NCBI RefSeq assembly: GCF_013520985.1
Contig: NZ_JACDTY010000008.1
Location: forward strand, 124,001 to 188,000
Reading direction: 5' to 3'
Source of the DNA: Mesorhizobium neociceri
Lineage (GTDB): Bacteria > Pseudomonadota > Alphaproteobacteria > Rhizobiales > Rhizobiaceae
Length of the DNA stretch: 64,000 nt
Position 1 is the stretch's first letter, and the number at the start of each line of letters is the position of its first letter. This document shows, piece after piece, positions 50,370-59,387 of this stretch. The notes below the pieces were generated by a model. It was not told the origin of the DNA, made no database searches, and saw only the letters and a list, made by a program, of their open reading frames with translations. The translations under genes were made by a program, and so were the position numbers.

Positions 50370-50999
50370 TCAGTTCACCGCAAAGCAGTAGAACAGGCCG
50401 TCGCCGCCTGTGCCTTTCAGCGCGTCCTGGCTGCAGCCGCCGCGCGAGGCATGCGAGGAGTTCCAGGATTTGGCGGCCGCCGACTCATCGAGGCCGGTGC
50501 GGTCGTGATGGCCCATCATCACAGCGCCCTCCGCGCCACTTAGCGTCCAGTCGCCGCAGGTCTGGTCCGCGATCTTGGTGCCGTCGGGCTTCGAGCCCGT
50601 CAGTATGTCGTGCCGGTTCGGCTTGTCGCCACGGCCATTGACCACTTCGCCCTTTTCGTTGAGCGCCGTCTGCTTGGTGATGGCGTTGGCGTCGCTGTGC
50701 AGCGAGGCGACGTCATCGGCGATCTTTTCGCCCTTGGCGTTGACCCACGGACCCTTGCCGATGCGGTCGCGCGCATCGACATCGGCGGTCGAGAGATAGG
50801 CGTGCCATTCCTTGCCGGTCACCCCGGCCGCTTCCGCCAGCGAGGCACAATGTGCATCGGCGCCTTTGAGGCCGCCGAGATCGGCGCCCTTGCCGGAACC
50901 GACGCTGGTAACGAAGAAACTCATCTTGGCGTTTTGGGCGAGGGCTACGCCAGCTGTGGCGGCAATCGCAGCGGCGGCAACGAGAAGAAGTCTACGCAT
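50370..50999 (-). CDS. Exported lectin-like protein (DUF1554-type fold)
   Basis: A 209-residue protein with a clean signal peptide (MRRLLLVAAAAIAATAGVALAQ, cleavage near residue 22). The mature part has the pattern KMSFFVTSVGSGKGADLGGLKGADAHC, W-HAYLS, DRIGKGPW, DQTCGDWTLSG, MMGHHDR and a cysteine-rich end SRGGCSQDAL..LFYCFAVN. This resembles the C-type-lectin-like DUF1554 proteins of rhizobia and Brucella. Three cysteines probably make disulfides. A sugar ligand is not established. Confidence 0.75.
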   Translation of the reverse strand: MRRLLLVAAAAIAATAGVALAQNAKMSFFVTSVGSGKGADLGGLKGADAHCASLAEAAGVTGKEWHAYLSTADVDARDRIGKGPWVNAKGEKIADDVASLHSDANAITKQTALNEKGEVVNGRGDKPNRHDILTGSKPDGTKIADQTCGDWTLSGAEGAVMMGHHDRTGLDESAAAKSWNSSHASRGGCSQDALKGTGGDGLFYCFAVN

Positions 51000-51063
51000 G
51001 TCGGTCCTCCGGTTTCGAATGTCCTACATTCGAAGAAACGTAACCGGAGGCCTGTTTAATCCC

Positions 51064-51114
51064 GACGCATGTCGCCCAAAAGTGTGCAGCGGTTTTAGGA
51101 GAACGACATGCGTC
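51064..51114. repeat. Palindromic intergenic repeat, family C (copy 2)
   Basis: Outer arms GACGCATGTCG and CGACATGCGTC pair perfectly over 11 bases; inner CAAAAG..GGTTTTAG is the family C centre with GTGTGCAGCGG. It lies in the gap between the lectin-like gene and the SDR gene. Confidence 0.7.
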
Positions 51115-51130
51115 AGAAAAAGACCAGCTT

Positions 51131-51886
51131 TTATTCTGGCTGCTGGTAGGCGACGAAGCGCTGGTGCCTGGCCTGGAAGATCAGCCCGGTCTCTTTCAAC
51201 TCGGGGCTCGCCAGCGGCACGATGCGTTTTGCGATCTCGGAGGGATGCGGCAGCGTCTCTGGGTCCTCGCCGGGCGCGGCCTGCGCGCGCATGGCGGTGC
51301 GGGTGGTGCCGGGGTCGACGGCATTGATACGCAGCGGCAGGCTTTGCGTCTCATGCGCCCAGGAGCGCATCATGGCTTCGACCGCCGCCTTCGACGCCGC
51401 ATAGGGCGCCCAGAACGCGCGCGCCGAATGCGCTGCCCCGGAGGACATGAGAATGGCGCGGCCGGCGTCGGACAGCCTGAGTAGCGGGTCGACCGAGCGG
51501 ATCAGCCGCCAGGTCGAGGTGACGTTGATGGTCATCACCTTCTCGAAGGTCTTCGCCTCGACATGGCCGATCGGCGAGATGACGCCGAGCACACCGGCAT
51601 TGGCCACGAGGATGTCGAGCTTGCCCCACCGCTCATGGATGGCGCCGCCCAGCCGGTCGATGCCGGCCATGTCGGCAAGATCGAGCGGCACCAGCGTGGC
51701 CTCGCCCTTGCCGGTTTTTGCGTGCTCGGCCTTGATCTGGTCGTCTAGCTCTTCCAGTCCGCCGACGGTGCGGGCAACGGCAATGACATGCGCGCCGGCG
51801 GCGGCAAGTTCCTTGGCGATGAAATAGCCGATGCCGCGCGAGGCGCCGGTAACGACCGCGACGCGGCCGGAGAGGTCGAGGGTCAT
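51131..51886 (-). CDS. SDR-family oxidoreductase
   Basis: A 251-residue classical short-chain dehydrogenase starting at ATG 51886 (MTLDLSGRVAVVTGASRGIG); the frame remains open into the upstream repeat and is trimmed. The nucleotide motif TGASRGIG is at 13-20, NAG at about 93-95 (VANAGV), Ser in MSSGAAHS and the YAASK tyrosine-lysine pair near 157-161. It uses NAD(P)H to reduce or oxidise an unknown substrate. A family A repeat lies just upstream. Confidence 0.92.
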   Translation of the reverse strand: MTLDLSGRVAVVTGASRGIGYFIAKELAAAGAHVIAVARTVGGLEELDDQIKAEHAKTGKGEATLVPLDLADMAGIDRLGGAIHERWGKLDILVANAGVLGVISPIGHVEAKTFEKVMTINVTSTWRLIRSVDPLLRLSDAGRAILMSSGAAHSARAFWAPYAASKAAVEAMMRSWAHETQSLPLRINAVDPGTTRTAMRAQAAPGEDPETLPHPSEIAKRIVPLASPELKETGLIFQARHQRFVAYQQPE

Positions 51887-51916
51887 GCGATGGCTTCCGT
51901 GAGGTGGGTGCGAGAC

Positions 51917-52072
51917 ACCCCCCTCTGCCCTGCCGGGCATCTCCCCCTCAAGGGGGGAGATTGGATTTCATCAACGCTGGCCCTTGTTCTGCTACCTTGG
52001 CGATTGGCGAAAACAGAGGTGGCAGCTGATCTCCCCCCTTGAGGGGGAGATGTCCGGCAGGACAGAGGGGGG
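51917..52072. repeat. Palindromic repeat family A, copy 4
   Basis: Arms CCCCCCTCTGCCCTGCC.. and ..GGCAGGACAGAGGGGGG enclose a centre that carries TTGGCGATTGGCGAAA, the same block found in copies at 20612 and 55890. It lies upstream of the SDR gene and downstream of purF, both on the minus strand. Confidence 0.85.
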
Positions 52073-52106
52073 TAAACTGGCGAAGGCAAATGCTGGTTCG
52101 GCAACC

Positions 52107-53588
52107 CTACGCCCCGTTGTTCGCCAGCAGCGACAGCGTGCGCACATTGTCGTGGCCTTCGAAGTCGAGTAGGCGGGTGGGGTATTGGCCGGTGAAACAG
52201 GCGTCGCAGAATTGCGGCTGCTCATTGTCACGGCCGGCTTCGCCGACGGCGCGGTAGAGCCCGTCGATGGTCAGGAAGCCGAGCGAATCGACGCGGATGA
52301 ATTCGGCCATTTCCTCGATCGACATGCGCGACGCCAGAAGCTTCGACTTTTCCGGCGTGTCGACGCCGTAGAAGCACGACGCGCTGGTCGGCGGCGAGGC
52401 GATGCGCATATGCACTTCCCTGGCACCAGCATCGCGCACCATCTGCACGATTTTCTGGCTGGTGGTGCCGCGCACGATGGAATCGTCGACCAGCACCACC
52501 CGCTTGCCTTCGATCATGCGGCGGTTGGCATTGTGCTTGAGCTTGACTCCCATATGGCGGATGGAATCGCCGGGCTGGATGAAGGTGCGGCCGACATAGT
52601 GGTTGCGGATGATGCCGAGCTCGAAGGGAATGCCGGCAGCCTGCGAAAAGCCGATCGCCGCCGGCGTGCCGGAATCCGGCACCGGCACGACGATATCGGC
52701 CTCGACCGGGCTTTCCTGCGCCAGTTCGGCGCCGATGCGCTTGCGCACCTCGTAGACATTGCGGCCTTCGACCGAGGAGTCTGGCCGGGCGAAATAGACA
52801 TATTCGAAGATGCAGAAGCGGGTCTTCTGCGGCTCGAACGGGAACAGGCTTTCGATGCCCTTCGAGGTCACGACGACCATTTCGCCGGGCTTCAGATCGC
52901 GTACGAAGCGGGCGCCGATAATGTCGAGCGCGCAGGTTTCGGAGGCCAGGATCCAGGCGCCATCGAGGTCACCGAGCACCAGCGGCCGGATGCCGAGCGG
53001 ATCGCGGCAGCCGATCATCTTCTTGGATGTCATCGCCACCAGCGAGAAGGCGCCCTCGACCTGGCGCACGGCATCGATGAAGCGCGAGTTGAGGTCGCGT
53101 TCCTTGCTGGTCGCAACGAGGTGCAGCAGCGTCTCGGTGTCGGAGGTCGACGAGAAGATCGCGCCCTGTTTCTGCAGCGCGCGCTGTACCGTCATGGCGT
53201 TGGTGAGGTTGCCGTTGTGGGCGACGGCGAAGCCGCCATCGGCGAGCTCGGCGAAGAAGGGCTGGATGTTGCGCATGCCGGCGCCGCCTGTGGTGGCGTA
53301 GCGTGTGTGGCCGATGGCGCGGTTGCCTTGCAGGCTGTCGATGACATGCTGCTTGGTGAAGGTGTCGCCGATCAGGCCGACATGGCGTTCGACATGGAAC
53401 TGGGTACCGTCATAGGAGACGATACCGGCCGCTTCCTGGCCGCGGTGTTGCAGCGCGTGCAGGCCCAGTGTGACGATGGCCGCGGCGTCCTGCCGGCCGA
53501 AAATGCCGAACACGCCGCATTCGTCGTGGAAATGATCGTCTGCTTCGGCGGAAAGCACGTCGTCTGCGTCTGCCTTCGAAACTGCCAT
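52107..53588 (-). CDS. purF: Amidophosphoribosyltransferase
   Basis: A 493-residue Ntn-hydrolase starting at ATG 53588 (GGAG ten bases before); a TTG nine bases upstream is less likely. The mature N-terminus is Cys24 after removal of a 23-residue propeptide (DECGVFGIFG). The glutaminase half has RHVGLIGD and GHTRYATTG; the phosphoribosyltransferase half has VVLVDDSIVRGTTSQKIV. It makes phosphoribosylamine from PRPP and glutamine, the first purine step. It is the first gene in a minus-strand replication/repair cluster. Confidence 0.96.
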   Translation of the reverse strand: MAVSKADADDVLSAEADDHFHDECGVFGIFGRQDAAAIVTLGLHALQHRGQEAAGIVSYDGTQFHVERHVGLIGDTFTKQHVIDSLQGNRAIGHTRYATTGGAGMRNIQPFFAELADGGFAVAHNGNLTNAMTVQRALQKQGAIFSSTSDTETLLHLVATSKERDLNSRFIDAVRQVEGAFSLVAMTSKKMIGCRDPLGIRPLVLGDLDGAWILASETCALDIIGARFVRDLKPGEMVVVTSKGIESLFPFEPQKTRFCIFEYVYFARPDSSVEGRNVYEVRKRIGAELAQESPVEADIVVPVPDSGTPAAIGFSQAAGIPFELGIIRNHYVGRTFIQPGDSIRHMGVKLKHNANRRMIEGKRVVLVDDSIVRGTTSQKIVQMVRDAGAREVHMRIASPPTSASCFYGVDTPEKSKLLASRMSIEEMAEFIRVDSLGFLTIDGLYRAVGEAGRDNEQPQFCDACFTGQYPTRLLDFEGHDNVRTLSLLANNGA

Positions 53589-53718
53589 GGGGCTCAAGCT
53601 CCGCTAAAATGGCCATATAAGGCGATAGCGCCGCGAAAGCAACGCACGCCGTGCGCCGTTCACACCATAGTCAGACCAGAACTGACGGAATGGCCGGCAA
53701 AGGCCATCCGTCCAATGC

Positions 53719-54384
53719 TCAGTTTGCCGGTGCGGCCGGGGCCGGAGCCGCGGGCGCCGGTGCGTTATCGGCCGGAGCGTCACTCTCGTCATCCGGCGCT
53801 GGCGCGTCTTCGCCGGTTGCCGGCGCATCCGCCGCCGGTGCATCGGCCGCCGGAGGCGTCTCGGTTGCCGGCTGATTCGGATTGAGCTTCTTCAGGATGG
53901 CGTTTTCGGGATCCTCGGGCAGCAGGCTTTCCAGCTTGGCGCCGATGGTCTCGAGCAGCGGCCTCGACTTGGCGTTGGCGATCCAGGCAGGCGCCTTGGC
54001 GCCGGCGAGCCAGTTGAAGAACAGCAGCGCCACGGCGACGACGAGAATGCCGCGCGCCGCGCCGTAGAGGAAGCCCAGCGTACGGTCGAGCGCGCCGATC
54101 CTGGAATCGATGATCCAGTCGGCAAGCTTCATGGTGATAACGGAAACGACGATCAGCGCGATGAGGAAGACGATGCCGGCGGACGCCGCCATGGCAATCT
54201 TGTCGCTTTCAACATAGGGCTGAACGTAAGGCAGCACCGGCTTGTAGAAGAAGAACGCCGCCGCGGCGGCCGCGGCCCAGGAGACGACGGACAGGATCTC
54301 GCGGGAAAGGCCGCGAACCATGGCGAGCATCGCCGAGACCAGGGTGAAGCCGACGAGAATTCCGTCAAGCAGCGTAATCGGCAT
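53719..54384 (-). CDS. cvpA: CvpA-family membrane protein
   Basis: A 221-residue protein with four hydrophobic segments (about 1-25, 30-50, 65-90, 105-125) and the CvpA pattern GLSREILSVVSWAAAAAAAFFF and DRTLGFLYGAARGILVVAVALL. A long Ala/Pro/Glu-rich tail (about 165-221) is disordered. CvpA is needed for colicin V production in E. coli and for envelope integrity more broadly, and is often linked to purF, as here (130 bases away). Confidence 0.88.
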   Translation of the reverse strand: MPITLLDGILVGFTLVSAMLAMVRGLSREILSVVSWAAAAAAAFFFYKPVLPYVQPYVESDKIAMAASAGIVFLIALIVVSVITMKLADWIIDSRIGALDRTLGFLYGAARGILVVAVALLFFNWLAGAKAPAWIANAKSRPLLETIGAKLESLLPEDPENAILKKLNPNQPATETPPAADAPAADAPATGEDAPAPDDESDAPADNAPAPAAPAPAAPAN

Positions 54385-54432
54385 GTTGTTCGCCCCACTC
54401 CGATTGTCTTTTCACGGCTCGGCCGAGCCGTG

Positions 54433-55836
54433 TCATTCTTCCTCGTCGACACGGCTGCGCCGTGAGCCGGCTATGCGCGCGACGAGATCGGCAAGTTCGG
54501 TTGGCTGGAAAGCGCCGGCCCCGATCCCCCCGACAACCTCCTCGCTGCCCAAGGGCAGAACCGCACTTCCAAAACCCAGCTTTTCGGCCTCTTTAAGGCG
54601 TTGTTGCGCATGCGCAACCGGCCTCACTGCGCCCGATAGGCTGATTTCGCCGAAATAGACGCAATCGGCGGGAAGGGCAAGACCGGTGAGCGACGAAACC
54701 AGTGCAGCAGCGACCGCCAGATCGGCCGCCGGCTCGGAAATCCGGTAGCCGCCGGCGACGTTGAGATAGACATCATGGGTGCCGAAGCGCACGCCGCAAT
54801 GGGCCTCGAGCACGGCCAAGATCATCGACAGCCGCGCGCCGTCCCAGCCGACGACGGCGCGGCGCGGCGTGCCCAGCGACGACGGCGCCACCAGCGCCTG
54901 GATCTCGACCAGCACCGGCCGCGTGCCTTCCATCCCGGCGAAAACCGCCGCACCTGGCGACTTTGCATGGCGTTCGCCGAGGAACAGCTCCGACGGGTTG
55001 GCGACTTCGCGCAGGCCCTTGTCCGACATTTCGAAGACGCCGATCTCGTCGGTCGGCCCAAAGCGGTTCTTCACCGTGCGCAGGATGCGGTAGTGATGGC
55101 CGCCTTCGCCTTCGAAATAGAGCACGGCGTCGACCATGTGCTCAACGACGCGCGGACCGGCGATCTGGCCTTCCTTGGTGACATGGCCGACCAGCACGAT
55201 GGCAGCGCCGGTGGATTTGGCATAGCGGATCATCGCCTGGGCGGCGGCGCGCACCTGCGTGACGGTGCCGGGCGCCGAATCGGCCATGTCGGTCCACAGC
55301 GTCTGGATGGAGTCGAGGATGACGAGGTCTGGTCGCCGGCCATCGGCTATTGTTGCCAGGATGTCCTCGACATTGGTCTCGGCGGCCAGTTCCACCGGGG
55401 TGTCGGCGACGCCAAGCCGCTGCGCCCTGAGCCTGATCTGGGCGACGGCCTCTTCGCCTGAGACATAGACGATGCGGTGGCCTTTTGACGCCAGTGCGGC
55501 GGCCGCTTGGGTGAGCAGCGTCGACTTGCCGATGCCGGGATCGCCGCCGACCAGCAGGGCCGAACCGCGCACGAACCCGCCCCCGGTGGCGCGATCGAGC
55601 TCGCCGATGCCAGAGACGATGCGCGGCGCGTCCTCGATGTCGCCGGATAGGCTGGTCAGCACCACGGCCCGGCCCTTGCGGGCATTACGCATGTTGGCCG
55701 GGCCTGAGCCAATGCCGCCGGATGTGCCTTCCTCGACGAGTGTATTCCACTCGCCGCAGGCATCGCATTTGCCGGCCCAACGCTGATGCACGGAGCCGCA
55801 ATTCTGGCAGATGAACTGGACGCGGGATTTGGCCAT
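54433..55836 (-). CDS. radA: DNA repair protein RadA
   Basis: A 467-residue RadA/Sms protein. The zinc finger uses Cys10, Cys13, Cys24 and Cys27 (ICQNCGSVHQRW, GKCDACGEW). The ATPase core has Walker A GGDPGIGKST and Walker B DLVILDSIQTLW; the RadA-specific KNRFG motif lies in TVKNRFGPTDEIG. The C-terminal Lon-like domain shows GLALPADCVYFGEISLSG. It promotes branch migration during recombination repair. It lies 48 bases from cvpA and precedes dnaB with a palindromic repeat between. Confidence 0.95.
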   Translation of the reverse strand: MAKSRVQFICQNCGSVHQRWAGKCDACGEWNTLVEEGTSGGIGSGPANMRNARKGRAVVLTSLSGDIEDAPRIVSGIGELDRATGGGFVRGSALLVGGDPGIGKSTLLTQAAAALASKGHRIVYVSGEEAVAQIRLRAQRLGVADTPVELAAETNVEDILATIADGRRPDLVILDSIQTLWTDMADSAPGTVTQVRAAAQAMIRYAKSTGAAIVLVGHVTKEGQIAGPRVVEHMVDAVLYFEGEGGHHYRILRTVKNRFGPTDEIGVFEMSDKGLREVANPSELFLGERHAKSPGAAVFAGMEGTRPVLVEIQALVAPSSLGTPRRAVVGWDGARLSMILAVLEAHCGVRFGTHDVYLNVAGGYRISEPAADLAVAAALVSSLTGLALPADCVYFGEISLSGAVRPVAHAQQRLKEAEKLGFGSAVLPLGSEEVVGGIGAGAFQPTELADLVARIAGSRRSRVDEEE

Positions 55837-55889
55837 CAGGCGCGGCCTGCTTCGAGCATTGCTGACGCTAGAAAGGCCGGCGGGACAGC

Positions 55890-56045
55890 ACCCCCCTCTG
55901 TCCTGCCGGACATCTCCCCCTCAAGGGGGGAGATCAGCAGCTTTGCCGACGGAGCTCCATCTTTGACGTCGACGATTGGCGAAAGCCGATGTGACGTCCA
56001 ATCTCCCCCCTTGAGGGGGAGATGGCCGGCAGGCCAGAGGGGGGC
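55890..56045. repeat. Palindromic repeat family A, copy 5
   Basis: Arms CCCCCCTCTGTCCTGCCGG.. and ..GGCCAGAGGGGGGCG enclose a 65-base centre with GACGATTGGCGAAAGCC, homologous to the centre of copy 1. It lies between radA and dnaB, where related genomes often have alr. Confidence 0.85.
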
Positions 56046-56073
56046 GCGAAGGATTGAGGCCTTTCTCAAGCGG

Positions 56074-57564
56074 CTACTCAAACCTCTCCGCAATGTGGTG
56101 CTCTTCGGCGAGGTCTGAGAAGCGCGTGAATTCGCCCTGGAAGGCGAGGCTGACCGAACCCGTCGGGCCGTGGCGCTGCTTGGCGACGATGACTTCGGCC
56201 TTGCCGCGCATCTCGTTCATCTCGTGTTCCCACTTGATGTATTCGTCGGTGCCGGGCTTCGGCTCACGGTTCTTCAGATAATATTCCTCGCGATAGACGA
56301 AAATCACCACGTCGGCGTCCTGCTCGATCGAACCGGATTCGCGCAGATCGGAGAGCTGCGGGCGTTTGTCTTCGCGGCTTTCGACCTGACGCGACAGCTG
56401 CGACAGCGCTATGATCGGCACAGAGAGTTCCTTGGCCAGCGCCTTGAGGCCGGTGGTGATCTCGGTGATTTCCTGGACGCGGTTCTGCGAGGCCTTGGCG
56501 GATGAACCCTGCATCAGCTGGATATAGTCGATGACAATGAGGTCGAGGCCGCGCTGGCGCTTCAGCCGCCGCGCCCGCGCCGAGAGCTGCGCGATCGAGA
56601 TACCGCCGGTCTGGTCGATGAACAGCGGAATCTTCTGCATGGTCTGCGAGCAGGCGACCAGCTTTTCGAAATCCATCTCCGAGATCTCGCCGCGGCGGAT
56701 TTTTGACGACGAAATTTCCGTCTGTTCGGAAATGATGCGGGTGGCGAGCTGCTCAGACGACATTTCCAGCGAGAAGAAGCCGACGACGCCGCCATTGGCT
56801 GCCTTGAACGAGCCGTCGGCCTGCTGCGCCGGCTGATACATCTCGGCGATGTTGAAGGCGATGTTGGTGGCGAGCGATGTCTTGCCCATGCCCGGACGGC
56901 CGGCAATGATGATCAGATCCGACGCCTGCAGACCACCCATGCGGCGGTCGAGATCGCGCATGCCGGTGGCGAGGCCCGACAGATGGCCGTCGCGCATATA
57001 GGCGGCGTTGGCCATGTCGACGGCGGTCTTGACGGCGTCGGTGAAGCTCTCGAAACCGCCATCGTAGCGGCCGGTTTCGGCCAGTTCGAACAGCCGCCGC
57101 TCGGCATCCTCGATCTGCTCGGAAGGCGCCATGTCGACCGGCGCGTCATAGGCGATGTTGACCATGTCCTCACCGACGGTGATCAACGCGCGGCGCGTGG
57201 CCAGATCGTAGATGGCGCGGCCATAGTCGGTGGCGTTGACGACGGTGACGGCCTCGACCGCCAGACGGACCACATATTGCGCCACTGTCATGTCGCCGAC
57301 CTTCTCGTCGGCCGGCAGGAAGGTTTTTAGCGTGATCGGCGTCGCCACCTTGCCCATGCGGATGAGTTCGGCCGCGACCTCAAAGATCTTCCTATGCAGC
57401 GGTTCGTAGAAATGGCCGGCCTTGAGAAAGTCGGAGACGCGGTAGAAGGCATCGTTGTTGACGAGGATGGCGCCGAGCAGCGCCTGCTCGGCCTCGATGT
57501 TGTTCGGCGCCTCACGATAAAGCGCTTGCTCCGCCACGCCGAATTTTCGCGCTGCCTCTGCCAT
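56074..57564 (-). CDS. dnaB: Replicative DNA helicase DnaB
   Basis: A 496-residue helicase. The N-terminal domain starts NIEAEQALLGAILVNNDAFYR and links to the RecA-like motor: Walker A GRPGMGKTSLA, FFSLEMSSEQLATR, Walker B LIVIDYIQLMQGS and QLSRQVESREDKRPQLSDLRESGSIEQDAD. It unwinds DNA at the fork as a hexamer. The promoter region (57565-57816) contains a nested inverted repeat with two DnaA-box-like blocks. Confidence 0.97.
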   Translation of the reverse strand: MAEAARKFGVAEQALYREAPNNIEAEQALLGAILVNNDAFYRVSDFLKAGHFYEPLHRKIFEVAAELIRMGKVATPITLKTFLPADEKVGDMTVAQYVVRLAVEAVTVVNATDYGRAIYDLATRRALITVGEDMVNIAYDAPVDMAPSEQIEDAERRLFELAETGRYDGGFESFTDAVKTAVDMANAAYMRDGHLSGLATGMRDLDRRMGGLQASDLIIIAGRPGMGKTSLATNIAFNIAEMYQPAQQADGSFKAANGGVVGFFSLEMSSEQLATRIISEQTEISSSKIRRGEISEMDFEKLVACSQTMQKIPLFIDQTGGISIAQLSARARRLKRQRGLDLIVIDYIQLMQGSSAKASQNRVQEITEITTGLKALAKELSVPIIALSQLSRQVESREDKRPQLSDLRESGSIEQDADVVIFVYREEYYLKNREPKPGTDEYIKWEHEMNEMRGKAEVIVAKQRHGPTGSVSLAFQGEFTRFSDLAEEHHIAERFE

Positions 57565-57663
57565 GATGTCCCCGATTTCGATCCCGGCTTCTCGATACCA
57601 GAACGCGAAAGATCCGGTGCTGACTTAAATGCATCACTCGCGTCCAATCAGCGTTGATGCCCG

Positions 57664-57698
57664 CTGTCCACAGGGACGGCAAACCGTCCACAGGACAG
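57664..57698. promoter_or_regulatory. Nested inverted repeat with DnaA-box-like blocks upstream of dnaB
   Basis: CTGTCC-ACAG-GGACGG-CAAA-CCGTCC-ACA-GGACAG forms two nested six-base stems. It also contains CTGTCCACAGG and CCGTCCACAGG as direct repeats, each resembling a DnaA box (TTGTCCACA) in eight or seven of nine positions. It lies 100 bases upstream of the dnaB start. Confidence 0.4.
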
Positions 57699-57816
57699 AA
57701 TTCTCGTGCTCTGATTCCGATTGACTCGACAAGCGATGATTCTACGGGAGTGACGGGAACGAAGCAAGAACAATCGGCTGGACCCGTTGGGCCGAAGAAT
57801 CCTGCCATTCGGTTGA

Positions 57817-58347
57817 TTAGATCTGTGAAACCGGCCGCACTCGATTATCCGCCCTGGATGTGTGGGTAACGATGTTGAAGCCTTCGTCGGGTTCCGGAGG
57901 GACGAAATAGCTTGTGAATAGATCGTAGTCCGCTTCACTGACCTGGAAGGGGTGTTCGCCACGTCGATTTCGCTCCAGAAGCCTCTGCTTGCAAACCATA
58001 TCGGGCACATCAAGCAGATGCAGCTCATGGGCCACATCGGCCTGGGCAATGAGCGAACGCATCCAGTCGCGTTGGCCGACAGTGTTCGCAGGAAAGTCCA
58101 GAACGACCGAAAGGCCCTGTCGCAAGATATCGACAACGTGCGGCGCCATGGCAGCACGCAGCTTCGCCGAAAGACGGTCGTAGTCGTCGATTGTCTTCAG
58201 CTCATCTGAAAACAGATGTGAGGTCCAGTGATCTTCGCTGATGAGCAAGGTCGCCGGCTGTGTTGCAATGTGGTTCGCGAGCGTTGACTTCCCCGCGGCG
58301 ATCTTTCCGCAAATAAGATATAAAACTGGTACGTGGCCTTGTTCCAT
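57817..58347 (-). CDS. Small P-loop kinase/AAA_33-type ATPase
   Basis: A 176-residue protein starting at ATG 58347 (MEQGHVPVLYLICGKIAAGKST), with Walker A Gly14-Ser21. Later come LISEDHWTSHLF, VVLDFPANTVGQRDWMRSL (putative Walker B region) and a lid-like RLLERNRRGEHPF with two arginines. This matches AAA_33/zeta-toxin-like kinases that phosphorylate small molecules or nucleotide-sugars. There is no adjacent antitoxin. It lies between dnaB and the Rsm22 gene and has somewhat different composition from its neighbours. Function unknown. Confidence 0.78.
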   Translation of the reverse strand: MEQGHVPVLYLICGKIAAGKSTLANHIATQPATLLISEDHWTSHLFSDELKTIDDYDRLSAKLRAAMAPHVVDILRQGLSVVLDFPANTVGQRDWMRSLIAQADVAHELHLLDVPDMVCKQRLLERNRRGEHPFQVSEADYDLFTSYFVPPEPDEGFNIVTHTSRADNRVRPVSQI

Positions 58348-58410
58348 ACGGGAAGAATACTCGGCCTGGTGTCTCCCCACCAGCACAAGCTGGTGACTCA
58401 TCCGTTCGGA

Positions 58411-59385
58411 TCAGTCGCTTGTGCCAAATGTATCGCCCCAGTCCAGCCGCCGCGCCGCCTTGAACAGCTCGCCGTCGCGCTTGGTGAAAAGCGTCTCGCC
58501 GGCGCCACCGTCCGGCCGGCACAATTTGAGCAGCACCTTGCCGGAGCCGGCCTTCGGCGGTGCAATGACGCGCGGCTGATGTGCAGGCGCGGGCTGCCGC
58601 GACGCGGCGACGTAGATGAACTTCTCGTCCTCCCACGGCACATCGGCATCCTTGGCCAGGCGATGCAGGCGCGAGCGGGCGACGCGGCGCGAAAAATGGC
58701 ACCAGTCGGGCGGCTCAAGCGGGCAGGGTGCTTCATGCGGACAAGGCGCCAGCAGATGCGCGCCGGCCTCCAGCAATTGCTGGCGCACTGCCAGGATGCG
58801 CTGCCAGCCGGCCGGCGTGCCCGGCTCGACGATCAGCAGCGTGTCGCCGGTCAATTGCCAGAGCCGGGCGACGAGCTTCGTCAGCGATACCGGCGCGATT
58901 TCGTCCAGCACATAGGCGCAGGTGACGAGATCGGCGGGCTTGAGATCGGCAAGGTCGATGGTCACGTCGCCGGCGCGCCAGTCTGTCCTGGCGGCGATGG
59001 CGTCGGGAGCGAGCGACTGGCCGACTTTGCGCACCGCGGCGCTGGCTTCGATCAGCACCGCCTGCTCGATGTCGGGCCACAGGTCCGTGGTGGCCCAAAG
59101 CACCGTGCCAGGACCAGCGCCGACATCGAGCAGGGTTTTGGGCTGGAAATCGGGCCGTGCCTCGGAAAGCGCATCGAGGCTGGCGCGCACCGCGGCATAG
59201 GTCGCCGGCAGCCGCGTCGCCAGATAGGCTTTTACCGCCATCTCCTCGGCCATGTGCAGGCGGCCGTCGCGCAGTTCGGCGCGGTAACGGTCCGATAGCG
59301 TCTTCGCCGCCTGGCGCAGCGCCGGCAGCGGTATCGTTTCGAGCAGGCGCTCGACACCTTGTCTGAGCGGTGGAGGCAGTTCCAC
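58411..59385 (-). CDS. Rsm22-family methyltransferase
   Basis: A 324-residue protein using GTG 59385. The SAM-binding motif DVGAGPGTVLWATTDLWPDIEQ is at about 113-134. The Rsm22-specific cysteine block CPHEAPCPLEPPDWCHFSRRV follows in the C-terminal half, binding an iron-sulfur or zinc centre. Rsm22 (METTL17 in mitochondria) is required for small-ribosomal-subunit assembly or rRNA methylation. The GTG start is two bases after the stop of a 27-residue frame on the same strand. Confidence 0.88.
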   Translation of the reverse strand: MELPPPLRQGVERLLETIPLPALRQAAKTLSDRYRAELRDGRLHMAEEMAVKAYLATRLPATYAAVRASLDALSEARPDFQPKTLLDVGAGPGTVLWATTDLWPDIEQAVLIEASAAVRKVGQSLAPDAIAARTDWRAGDVTIDLADLKPADLVTCAYVLDEIAPVSLTKLVARLWQLTGDTLLIVEPGTPAGWQRILAVRQQLLEAGAHLLAPCPHEAPCPLEPPDWCHFSRRVARSRLHRLAKDADVPWEDEKFIYVAASRQPAPAHQPRVIAPPKAGSGKVLLKLCRPDGGAGETLFTKRDGELFKAARRLDWGDTFGTSD

Positions 59386-59387
59386 GC

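Noticed and set aside
52185..53885. A 566-codon plus-strand frame over purF.
   Set aside because: Shadow of purF; PRPP and glutaminase motifs are on the minus strand.
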